Origin: Myxococcales bacterium
Lineage (GTDB): Bacteria > Myxococcota_A > Bradymonadia > Bradymonadales > Bradymonadaceae
Assembly (NCBI GenBank): GCA_007131755.1
Contig: SLPW01000514.1
Location: 1 to 32,420, forward strand
Reading direction: 5' to 3'
DNA: 32,420 nt
Shown: in pieces, positions 25,455 to 31,847 of the stretch
How positions within the stretch are numbered: the stretch's first letter is position 1
How the letters are laid out: the number at the start of each line of letters is the position of its first letter
Program-made: the position numbers and the translations under genes
Notes under the pieces: generated by a model
What the model was told of the DNA's origin: nothing
What the model saw: only the letters and a program-made list of their open reading frames with translations
Databases searched by the model: none

Positions 25455-26702
25455 TCAATCCGCATCATAGGTTCGAAGTTCCCAAGCCCTCATCCCGCAC
25501 GCCTCCAACACCTCGCCAAGGAGAAAAATCGAACCGAACGCCAGAATCGTTCCCTTCGAACTGCTCATTGCCTCCTCGAAGGCTTCTGCGGTGGGCCTGG
25601 CCCCCTGCCACAACGCAGGCGGTACGTGGTTTCGTAACTCCACTTCGCTGCGTACCCGTTCGTTCTCCACCATCGCTCCCCACACGGGCGCACCCACTTC
25701 GCTGAGAAAATCCTTCGTTTGCCCCGGGTCTTTGTCTTTCATCGCGGTCCACAACACAGCCGAGACTTCGTCTGCCCGATGGGACCAGGCTTTTCTCAAG
25801 GCCGCGACGCCTGCCGGGTTGTGAGCCGCGTCGAGCAACAAACGTCGAGCCCCGTCATCCAATGACACCTGATCGAAACGCCCGGGCCAACGCCAGCACG
25901 CAAGACCGGTGTCCACCGCGTCACGTCGCCATCGATCCCCGAGATACCTTCGAGCCACGCCCATCGCTGTGCGACGGTGGCGCGTCTGGATCTTCCCCGA
26001 CTCGTCGCTCACATTCTCCCCGCCATCGCTCACCTCATCGACGGGTGTCCCCACCGCCTTCGCCGCTTCCACCAGGGCATCACGGGCACCCACCACTTCC
26101 TGTGCGCCGATGACGGCGGGAATGTCCTCGCGAAAGATCCCCGCCTTCTCCCTGGCTATATCACCGATCTCAGTACCCAGATGCTGGGTATGATCGAACC
26201 CGATTGTCGTCACCGCTGTGACCACCGGATCGAGAGCGTTTACCGCGTCCAACCTTCCCCCAAGCCCCACTTCGAAGACGGCGACGTCCACCCTTTTTTG
26301 GTTGAAGAGCACTGCTGCCGCAAGCGTCGTGAGTTCGAAGAAGGTCAGCCCCGTTACAGCACCACTTTCATCCTCGCTGCGTCCGTGTTGCTCGAGCAGT
26401 CGCTCCAGCACCGGCCCCACTTCTCTTCGCGACAGCGGAACCCCGTCGACCCGAAGCCGCTCCGTCACGTCGATGAGATGAGGGCTGGTATACAACCCCA
26501 CCCGCAACCCGTGCGCCTGCAGTATCGCCGCCACCATCGACGCAACCGTTCCCTTTCCATTGGTACCGGCGACCGTGATAACACCGTAGCACCGATCTGG
26601 ATGACCCTCCGCCTTCAACGCCACCTGCATTGGCCCCAATCCCGGATCGATCCCGAAGCGGCGCAATCCGTACAACTTCGCCACCAACGCGTCCCACTTC
26701 AT
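25455..26702 (-). CDS. folC: Bifunctional dihydrofolate synthase/folylpolyglutamate synthase
   Basis: Cytoplasmic Mur-ligase-type enzyme that adds glutamate to dihydropteroate and then to folates, using ATP (family knowledge). The 415 residues are normal for FolC. Visible motifs: a start with FGIDPGLGPM like the family's R-x-G-L-x-P region, the ATP loop VAGTNGKGTVASM (44-56), SPHLIDVTERLRVDG, EVGLGGRLDAVN, FDHTQHLG with the metal-binding His, a carbamylation-type Lys in REKAGIF, and the C-terminal LLDAAHNPAG. The ATG at 26702 overlaps the stop of a possible small upstream frame by ATGA. An AAGG site is about 10 bases upstream. The sigma-1.1-like gene follows on the same strand, possibly in the same transcript. 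Confidence 0.96.
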   Translation of the reverse strand: MKWDALVAKLYGLRRFGIDPGLGPMQVALKAEGHPDRCYGVITVAGTNGKGTVASMVAAILQAHGLRVGLYTSPHLIDVTERLRVDGVPLSRREVGPVLERLLEQHGRSEDESGAVTGLTFFELTTLAAAVLFNQKRVDVAVFEVGLGGRLDAVNALDPVVTAVTTIGFDHTQHLGTEIGDIAREKAGIFREDIPAVIGAQEVVGARDALVEAAKAVGTPVDEVSDGGENVSDESGKIQTRHRRTAMGVARRYLGDRWRRDAVDTGLACWRWPGRFDQVSLDDGARRLLLDAAHNPAGVAALRKAWSHRADEVSAVLWTAMKDKDPGQTKDFLSEVGAPVWGAMVENERVRSEVELRNHVPPALWQGARPTAEAFEEAMSSSKGTILAFGSIFLLGEVLEACGMRAWELRTYDAD

Positions 26703-26956
26703 TTGACTACATTACCTTCGCTGAAATTTTCGGCCCCTGCGAGCTTACCTGCCTCGACTCCTCTCCCAGGCCCCTGCGGCCTTGGCCACTCGATCCGGGT
26801 AGCGACGCCAGTCTTATGGCATAGCCCATAACGCCTGATCCCAATGCGGTGATAATTAGGGGTGACCGCGAGAAACGAGCCGTCGACCGTCCGCGATGGC
26901 AGCGCCACAATCTCGCTACCGCTCGTCGTGGCGCCGAGGGATGCCATCGGCTCCAA
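26699..26956 (-). CDS. Possible small protein coupled to folC (doubtful)
   Basis: An 85-codon frame whose TGA overlaps the folC ATG (ATGA), a pattern typical of coupled genes. Third codon positions are moderately GC-rich in the first half, as in neighbours. It begins at TTG (26956) or ATG (26947); the TTG has GAGGAG about 12 bases upstream. The frame is also the in-frame continuation of the Crp-type gene after its TAG: the whole 118 codons from 27055 to 26702 are open. FLAVTPNYHRIGI faintly recalls the end of a TRAM domain in tRNA methylthiotransferases, but this is too weak to name. It could be a real small protein, a remnant, or chance; a competing frame in the same gap is Arg-rich and less protein-like. 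Confidence 0.35.
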   Translation of the reverse strand: MEPMASLGATTSGSEIVALPSRTVDGSFLAVTPNYHRIGIRRYGLCHKTGVATRIEWPRPQGPGRGVEAGKLAGAENFSEGNVVK

Positions 26957-27055
26957 GAGTCCGTTGTTTCTCCTCGGTTTTCGTCTCTCACCTCGCGAAT
27001 CCGAGTCTTGATCCGGGTAGAGTGGGCTTGGCCGCGGGTGAATCAGACTGGACAG

Positions 27056-27682
27056 CTAGAAGGAAAACCGGTCCTGCAATTCCAGATAGCGCAGATACCG
27101 ATCGTAGGCGTCGGGATCGACGATCTCGAAATAGCCCCGGCGATCGATGTGGATCAACTCCCCTTTGACCAATTCACCCAACACCTTCTTGACCTCACCG
27201 ACCTCCATGGCCAGTGCGTCGGCCAGATTATCCGGAATCGGTGTCGCCGTGTTGACGTCGCCGCCATTGCGCTGCTCCGCTTCCGCCTTCAATTGATGCA
27301 ACAGGCGGGCTGTATTGGAGCGCAAGATCAGATTGCTGACTCGATATTGAGCCTGCGTCAAGCGCTGGGTCAGCTTCTTGAGCATTCGCAGCGCAATATC
27401 GCTATTGCCCCGGATCATATCCTCGAATTGATCGGTCTGAACCTGGATGACGTTTGCATCCTCGATCACCACTGCCGTCACGGGACGTTTCGACGATCCC
27501 AGCATCGCCAATTCGCCGCAGAATTCGCCCGCGCCCAGATCTTCGACCTCCATCTCGGAATCGTGAATCCTCTTCGACAGCCGAACACGACCGGACTTGA
27601 TGACGTACATCCGATCGCCCTCTTCGCCTTCACGAAACAATACCGTCCCTGCGGAACACTCTTGTACGCCTTTGTCAGCCAC
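27056..27682 (-). CDS. Crp/Fnr-type regulator or cyclic-nucleotide-binding protein
   Basis: 208 residues: a cyclic-nucleotide-binding-like beta-roll (about 8-95) with GEFCGELAML and the following KRPVT in place of the phosphate-binding R-S/T loop, a long dimer helix (about 95-135) and a C-terminal winged helix (about 148-190; IPDNLADALAMEVGEVKKVL then a RRGYFEIVD wing). The roll starts close to the N-terminus, so it is slightly shorter than Crp (usually 210-230). GTG at 27682 is used, with GGAAAG a few bases upstream. The ligand is uncertain because the pocket differs from cAMP-binding Crp. It follows the two transferase genes by 57 bases and precedes folC; whether it controls them is inference. 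Confidence 0.9.
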   Translation of the reverse strand: MADKGVQECSAGTVLFREGEEGDRMYVIKSGRVRLSKRIHDSEMEVEDLGAGEFCGELAMLGSSKRPVTAVVIEDANVIQVQTDQFEDMIRGNSDIALRMLKKLTQRLTQAQYRVSNLILRSNTARLLHQLKAEAEQRNGGDVNTATPIPDNLADALAMEVGEVKKVLGELVKGELIHIDRRGYFEIVDPDAYDRYLRYLELQDRFSF

Positions 27683-27739
27683 GTGTCTTTCCAGATGTTT
27701 GTGTAAAGGTGACGAACTCCCGGGAGATCACCGAATGCC

Positions 27740-28486
27740 CTACTCCTCATCGCCGAGCCCCGTAAGGGACTGCGACCTCAGTATCGACCGGGTGTGTTGA
27801 CCGACCAGCGGCTCTCGGCTGGCCAGATATTCAAATAGGTGAAATCGAGCTCTCTTCAGATCCTCGAAGGTATCGATATCATACCAATAGCCAAGCAATT
27901 CACACAAGAGCCCCTGTCGCCGCGCTATCCGCCAACTCTGCTCCATGACCTCACGGGTACTCCACTCGATCCCGTCGAAGACCACCTCCTCCGGCAGGGG
28001 AAGTTCGGCCCGGCTTTCCCCGAGACCAATGAGGTAATATCCCCCGTCGAAGGCCGGCCCAAAGACGACGTCACAGCGCTCCAACCACAATCGGGCCGTC
28101 TGTAGATGCTCCATCGACAATGTTGGCGAGTCCGTGCCGAGGATCATCATCGACTCCGCCCCTTTCTGCCGGCACCAGTTGGCAATCCGCCGCAGCCTCG
28201 CCCCTAGATCGCCGCCGTCCTGGCCTACGAATTCAAACCCCAGCTCCCTCGTGGCGAACACCGCCAGTCGATCCGACTCCTCACCGTCCCAGGCGAGCAC
28301 CACCTTGACGCGCCGGTTCCCCGACGCCTCCTCTTCGTCTCGATATCTGGCCACCAATTCGAAGACATCACGAGCAAAAGCATCGTATAAAAGGGCGGCC
28401 TCCTCAGCCTGCAGCGGTGGGCAAAGCCGGGTCTTTACCTCGCCAGGGCGCGCCGTCTTGCCGAATATGACCACCGCCTCTTTCAT
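27740..28486 (-). CDS. DUF2064/TIGR04282-type nucleotidyl/glycosyltransferase
   Basis: A 248-residue cytoplasmic protein of the MobA-like GT-A fold. Family marks: VIFGKTARPGEVKTRL (6-21), a variant of the nucleotide-binding loop with K-x-x-x-P-G-x-V-K-T-R-L; GTDSPTL near 116-122, holding the metal Asp; and GPAFDGGYYLIGL near 142-154. TIGR04282 members are described as arsenosugar-related glycosyltransferases, but the name rests on context and no arsenic gene is seen here. It starts two bases after the stop of the GT2 gene, so the pair is one transcription unit; this pairing, sometimes as a fusion, recurs in other bacteria by my recollection. The acceptor and sugar are unknown. The last 35 residues after LASREPL are extra. 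Confidence 0.9.
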   Translation of the reverse strand: MKEAVVIFGKTARPGEVKTRLCPPLQAEEAALLYDAFARDVFELVARYRDEEEASGNRRVKVVLAWDGEESDRLAVFATRELGFEFVGQDGGDLGARLRRIANWCRQKGAESMMILGTDSPTLSMEHLQTARLWLERCDVVFGPAFDGGYYLIGLGESRAELPLPEEVVFDGIEWSTREVMEQSWRIARRQGLLCELLGYWYDIDTFEDLKRARFHLFEYLASREPLVGQHTRSILRSQSLTGLGDEE

Positions 28487-28488
28487 CC

Positions 28489-29307
28489 TCAGCTCTCTCC
28501 GATGCCTTCTGTAGATCGATCTTGCACATATTGTGCAGCCAGGGTGTACAGGATCTTATATCCCGCCAACACCGTGCCGCGCAGGGTGCCCGTAATCTTT
28601 GATACACCCACGCGACGCCGGTAACTCACGGGCACCTCCACGGCAGAAAGCCCCCGGCGCGCCGCTTTGATCTGCATTTCCACGGTCCAACCAAAATCAC
28701 GATCCTCCATCTGCAGTCGCTTCAAAGCTGACCAATCTATGGCCCGAAAAGGCCCCAGATCGCTGAATCGATAGCCGTACATCCATCTCATCAGCGCGCA
28801 GGCCAGCCGATTGCCAAATAACGCCTGTGGCAAGAGCGCTCCCGGCTCGCTCTCGCCGAGAATTCTGCTTCCGATCACCAACTCCACCCCGTCGTTCACA
28901 ATCGGAGCCACTACTCGCGGCAATTCCTCCGGAAAATCGCTAAAATCGGCGTCCACGAATACAACGATCGAAGGTGGGTCGGTGCTCAACTCCTCCAACC
29001 CACGAAGGCAGGCCGATCCGTAACCCCGCCGTTCCTCGCGCACCACCGTCGCTCCCCCGGCCCTCGCCACGTCCGCCGTAGCATCCTCGCTGCCGTTGTC
29101 CACGACCACCACGCGCCGCACCCACTCCCGCGGCAATGCCTCCAACACAAGCGCTATGCTCTCTTCTTCGTTGAGCGCCGGAATCACCACGTCGATCGGT
29201 GGAAGATCCTCTGGTGGTCCCCCCCCCTGGTCTGGCCACCAGACCCCTCCCCTCCTCACCTCGCGCTCTCCCCGGGTCTTTTCACTCCATACTGCCACAG
29301 ACTCCAT
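28489..29307 (-). CDS. Family 2 glycosyltransferase (DPM1/DPG-like)
   Basis: A 272-residue glycosyltransferase without transmembrane helices. The GT-A fold is clear: IDVVIPALNEEESI (38-51), VVVDNGSEDAT (67-77), ERRGYGSACLRGLE (92-105), the metal motif DAD at 119-121, GSR near 147-149, and DLGPFRAI, typical of dolichyl/polyprenyl-phosphate sugar transferases. It probably uses a nucleotide sugar to glycosylate a lipid carrier or related acceptor. The first 35 residues are not part of the fold, and the start is uncertain: ATG at 29307 has its AAGG too close, and GTG three codons later is better spaced. It is the first gene of the run GT2, DUF2064, Crp-type regulator. Confidence 0.9.
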   Translation of the reverse strand: MESVAVWSEKTRGEREVRRGGVWWPDQGGGPPEDLPPIDVVIPALNEEESIALVLEALPREWVRRVVVVDNGSEDATADVARAGGATVVREERRGYGSACLRGLEELSTDPPSIVVFVDADFSDFPEELPRVVAPIVNDGVELVIGSRILGESEPGALLPQALFGNRLACALMRWMYGYRFSDLGPFRAIDWSALKRLQMEDRDFGWTVEMQIKAARRGLSAVEVPVSYRRRVGVSKITGTLRGTVLAGYKILYTLAAQYVQDRSTEGIGES

Positions 29308-29553
29308 CCTTGCTACGACGTCCCGTCCAGCAGCGCTCGACGGAGGTTCCGGTTCGGACCACTAAAGCAGATTTGCCTCCAAAACCGGAGCCCTTTTGAG
29401 AAATGACCCCGACCAACCTGGTTACCCATATTTCGTTCGCCGAAAAAGCATTTATCCCCTCCATCCCCATATCTCTTCTTTACTTATACGCCACGGTGGA
29501 ATTGCCCCCAACACCGGCGGAAGAAGAACTCCGGTTTTCCACGTACCAGTGGG

Positions 29554-30099
29554 TTAGGTCCTCGAGCAGAGTCGAGAGGTCAACGCCACCAGCGTCAATG
29601 CGTCGATCTCTGAGCGACGAAGTCGCGCCATTCTCCCCTCTCCCATACACTCCCACTCACGCACGACACCCAACTCCACTTCTTCCAGCAGATGCAGTCG
29701 CTGCCGATCGAGCATCATGCTCACCGAAGAACTTCCGAGTGACCTCCCGGGCCCTTTCGACTGCAGGCTCACGACTCGATCCCGCCCTTCACAGCGAGCG
29801 TCCCACCAGGACTTCCATGCCTCGTCACTCTGTTCGTCCCACTGCTCCACCACCATGAAGTAGTCATCGAAATAAGCGACGGTCACCACCTCACCGTCAT
29901 CCACCACAAAGATCGCCCGCTCCGCCCACCCCTTCCCCAGCACCTCGTAGACGCTCCCCAGGACGACTTCGCCATGGGCAAAATCCGGCGGAAACACCTG
30001 CCGACGACGACGCTGTCGCCTTCTCTGCCGTGCCAATATCTGCGACACCGACCGAAGTCGCTTTCCACCCCGTACTGAGACATATTCTTGCTCTTGCAT
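29554..30099 (-). CDS. Unknown protein with an arginine-rich N-terminal segment
   Basis: 181 residues with no recognised family. Residues at about 20-35 (ILARQRRRQRRRRQ) are strongly basic and could bind nucleic acid or phospholipid. The middle (about 40-100) looks like a compact beta-rich domain: HGEVVLGSVYEVL, then AERAIFVVDDGEVVTVAYF, then a Trp-rich acidic patch (EQWDEQSDEAWKSWWDAR). The C-terminus is mixed charge. The start at ATG 30099 has GGAG six bases upstream; ATGs at 30111 and a longer frame to 30147 are alternatives. Three copies of ACTGAACA lie 47-110 bases upstream, resembling a LexA-type operator, so damage induction is possible but unproven. Its surroundings are more AT-rich than the rest of the window, a hint of transfer. 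The 246 bases downstream to 29307 hold no gene. Confidence 0.7.
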   Translation of the reverse strand: MQEQEYVSVRGGKRLRSVSQILARQRRRQRRRRQVFPPDFAHGEVVLGSVYEVLGKGWAERAIFVVDDGEVVTVAYFDDYFMVVEQWDEQSDEAWKSWWDARCEGRDRVVSLQSKGPGRSLGSSSVSMMLDRQRLHLLEEVELGVVREWECMGEGRMARLRRSEIDALTLVALTSRLCSRT

Positions 30100-30145
30100 A
30101 TCGATCTCCATCCGTGGAATCCGAATTGGCGGCTCCGTGCCGACC

Positions 30146-30208
30146 ACTGAACAAGTTTATACTGAACACAAAAACAGAGATCAAGAAAAAACCAAAACTT
30201 TGTTCAGT
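30146..30208 (-). promoter_or_regulatory. Triple ACTGAACA operator-like repeats
   Basis: ACTGAACA occurs at 30146-30153 and 30161-30168 (same orientation, 15 bp apart) and inverted, TGTTCAGT, at 30201-30208, in an AT-rich stretch just upstream of the minus-strand gene at 30099. Read on the minus strand, the first site with its flank agrees at 15 of 17 positions with the myxobacterial LexA box as I remember it (CTRHAMRYBYGTTCAGS). The third copy, on the plus strand, agrees at 14 of 17. A regulator binding site is likely; LexA is inference. Confidence 0.45.
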
Positions 30209-30260
30209 ACCCAACTCCGCTCAACGATGTCCCCGAGAAACTTCCGGTAGTTCGACGAGA

Positions 30261-30277
30261 CCTGCGCACTGCGCAGG
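30261..30277. promoter_or_regulatory. 17-bp near-perfect palindrome
   Basis: CCTGCGCA-C-TGCGCAGG, eight paired bases around one centre base, in the divergent gap between the genes starting at 30099 and 30533. It could be an operator for a dimeric repressor; as an RNA it cannot form a loop with one base. The rest of the gap (30209-30532) shows no gene and no clear promoter. Confidence 0.35.
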
Positions 30278-30532
30278 CTAATCACCGCCCAGGTGGACAT
30301 CATCGACGTCTCTCATTCCGGTATCTGCGACATTCATGGATTTTCCGGACGGGAACGAGCTAATCGTACTACGGCCGTTGCGATTATCTCCTACGTTACA
30401 AGACTATGTACGAAGGTAGTTGCCCGGGCCGATAGTTCATCGCTACCATAAGTTGTCCGAAATAATTTGTTTTCGAGTAACGAGGTCAGGCGTAATCTGT
30501 CTTGCGACTCGATCCTTCTAGTGAGGTACTTG

Positions 30533-31006
30533 ATGAAGAATTCAAAGCTCGCATTTTTGCTCTGTCTTGCCACGCTCTTTCTTTTCGCTTTCCCGGCGAT
30601 GGCCGAAGATGGCGATGACGAAGCGTCTGACACACAGGAAGCTCCGGCCGAGGCACCTGCCACGACATCTGCTTCCGCATCGGGAGACCTCGCCGTAGTC
30701 GATGCCAAAGCCGCAAAAGGGGTCGAAGACCGCGAAGCCGTCGATGCAACGGACAGCTTTTCCACCGGTGATACGGTCACCATCTGGATGGCCTTTCGAA
30801 ACCCTTCCGCTGAATCGGCCGCCGAAGTCGTCTGGCGCGCAGGCGATGCCGAGGTCCACACCTTTTCAATGGATATCGGCAAGAGCTACCGCTGGCGAAC
30901 CTGGGCCCAATTGAAGGTCTCCCGCACGGGAGACTGGAACGTGGAGATCCGCGACAGCAGTGGAAATACACTGGAGACGGTCTCCTTTACGGTCAGCGAT
31001 TCCTGA
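30533..31006 (+). CDS. Secreted DUF2914-domain protein
   Basis: A 157-residue exported protein. The start MKNSKLAFLLCLATLFLFAF leads to an AMA cleavage site (about residue 24), followed by an acidic Ala/Pro/Thr-rich linker (25-55). Residues at about 58-155 match DUF2914: a first strand (DLAVVDAKAAKGVEDRE), a central VTIWMAFRNPS strand, EVVWRAGDAEVHTFSMDIG, the characteristic YRWRTWAQLKV, and GDWNVEIRDSSGNTLETVSF. DUF2914 is a small periplasmic beta-sandwich of unknown function, usually read as ligand or polysaccharide binding. The ATG at 30533 has GAGG six bases upstream and gives a clean signal peptide; the frame from 30467 would add 22 residues. It stands alone, between a divergent gene and transposon debris. 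Confidence 0.88.
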   Translation: MKNSKLAFLLCLATLFLFAFPAMAEDGDDEASDTQEAPAEAPATTSASASGDLAVVDAKAAKGVEDREAVDATDSFSTGDTVTIWMAFRNPSAESAAEVVWRAGDAEVHTFSMDIGKSYRWRTWAQLKVSRTGDWNVEIRDSSGNTLETVSFTVSDS

Positions 31007-31109
31007 TCGAATCTATTCGACCTTCGTGTTACCGCCCGCACTACCTGATGGTCTGAAGCGAGATTTCAGGCACATTATTTGAGGGGGAAGACTCGTTGCT
31101 CATGATTGA

Positions 31110-31315
31110 TCACATTTCCACACCGAGTACATCCAGAGCGACGCGAAATCCTTACTCAAGCTGACGGAGACGTTCCCATCCGTGCCCCAGAACGAGCCAT
31201 CCCGGAGGATCATGAGGGCCGATGCCCCTCTTTCGCTGTGGCACGGCGACGTCTGTTATGGCCCTCCCATCATCGTCGCTGGCGAGGAGAGGCTGTGGGC
31301 CTTCGTAGACGACCA
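31110..31315 (+). pseudogene. Fragment of a DDE (rve-type) transposase
   Basis: An open stretch from just after a TGA (31107-31109) encodes about 68 residues. The second half, LWHGDVCYGPPIIVAGEERL then WAFVDDQ, has the pattern of the first catalytic Asp region of integrase-like transposases (W-x-x-D-x-x-x-G-P ... y-l-x-a-F-I-D-D). The N-terminal helix-turn-helix and the remaining catalytic residues are absent. The frame runs on as unrelated sequence after DDQ, where a second frame of an ATPase begins at 31316, so an internal deletion has probably joined two neighbouring transposon genes. Not functional. Confidence 0.55.
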
Positions 31316-31567
31316 ATGCCCCCCTCCATCGAAGAATATTTCGGCTTTGATACTCTCCCCTTTCACAAGGCCATCGACGACGACGAATTGTGGCTTCCGG
31401 AATCGAAGCGACAGATCGTCGACGCCATCTGTCGCGTCGTCGAACGTCGCCAGAACCTGGTGTTGACCGGCGAGCCCGGCGCCGGAATGACCTGCGTACT
31501 TCGCGCCGTGCGCCATCACCAAACCGCCGTCATCCCCTGCCGCGTTTCAGCCTTCCTTCCGAGCTAG
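31316..31567 (+). pseudogene. Truncated ExeA/TniB-like transposition ATPase
   Basis: From ATG 31316 the frame reads a typical start of AAA-type ATPases that accompany transposases: EEYFGFDTLPFHKAIDDDEL, then ESKRQIVDAICRVVERRQN and the phosphate loop GEPGAGMTC. Complete relatives are about 250-280 residues; here the family match stops after RAVRHH, near residue 70, where tandem repeat DNA begins, and a stop follows at 31567. The Walker A lysine is methionine, so even a full protein would bind ATP poorly. Together with the transposase fragment it marks a dead mobile element. Confidence 0.7.
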
Positions 31568-31691
31568 CCGCATCGCAATCACCGCAAACCGCCGTCATCC
31601 CCTGCCGCGTTTCAGCCTCCCTTCCGAGCTAGACGCATCGCAATCACCGAAAGCCGCCGTCATCCCCTGCCGCGTTTCAGCGTCCCTTCCG
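31521..31691 (+). repeat. 65-bp tandem repeat, about 2.6 copies
   Basis: The core CCGCCGTCATCCCCTGCCGC begins at 31524, 31589 and 31654, exactly 65 bp apart, and copies continue through GTTTCAGC, CCTTCCGAGCTAG and GCATCGCAATCACCG with a few differences. The third copy is cut off near 31691. The array starts where the ATPase fragment loses homology. Short frames through it are repetitive and not genes. Confidence 0.85.
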
Positions 31692-31710
31692 CAGCACTCT
31701 TCAGAGTCCA

Positions 31711-31810
31711 GCGTCCAGCGTGCAGCGTCCAGCCCTCCGCGAATCCTGGTCCCGCGCTCCGCGTCCAGCGTGCAGCGTGCAGCCCTCCGCGAATCCTGGT
31801 CCCGCGCTCC
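31711..31810 (+). repeat. 50-bp tandem duplication with nested GTCCAGC/GTGCAGC units
   Basis: 31711-31760 and 31761-31810 are identical except one base (C/G at 31729/31779). A partial third copy begins at 31811. Within each, the 7-mers GTCCAGC and GTGCAGC recur with 9-bp spacing, and the same units extend from 31707 to about 31845. It lies between the 65-bp array and the TonB-type gene stop, so it may form part of that gene's 3' end. Confidence 0.88.
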
Positions 31811-31847
31811 GCGTCCAGCGTCCAGCGCTCCGCGTCCAGCGTCGAGC

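Noticed and set aside
25470-25500. TTCGAA-containing stretch resembling a tRNA T-loop
   Set aside because: It lies inside folC and no acceptor or anticodon stem can be formed around it.
29381-29538. 10-bp inverted pair AAAACCGGAG / CTCCGGTTTT separated by 138 bases
   Set aside because: Short arms far apart with no flanking structure; likely chance in 32 kb.
30391-30882. 163-codon minus-strand frame opposite the DUF2914 gene
   Set aside because: Low-complexity Ala/Ser-rich shadow. The plus-strand gene has a signal peptide, a ribosome site and a recognised domain.
19648-31050. Shared 12-mer GCACTACCTGAT near 19648 and near 31038
   Set aside because: Many chance 12-mer matches are expected in a window of this size and the flanks do not align.
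31521-31845. CRISPR array
   Set aside because: The repeats are directly tandem with 65-bp and 50-bp units and no unique spacers; no cas genes are present.
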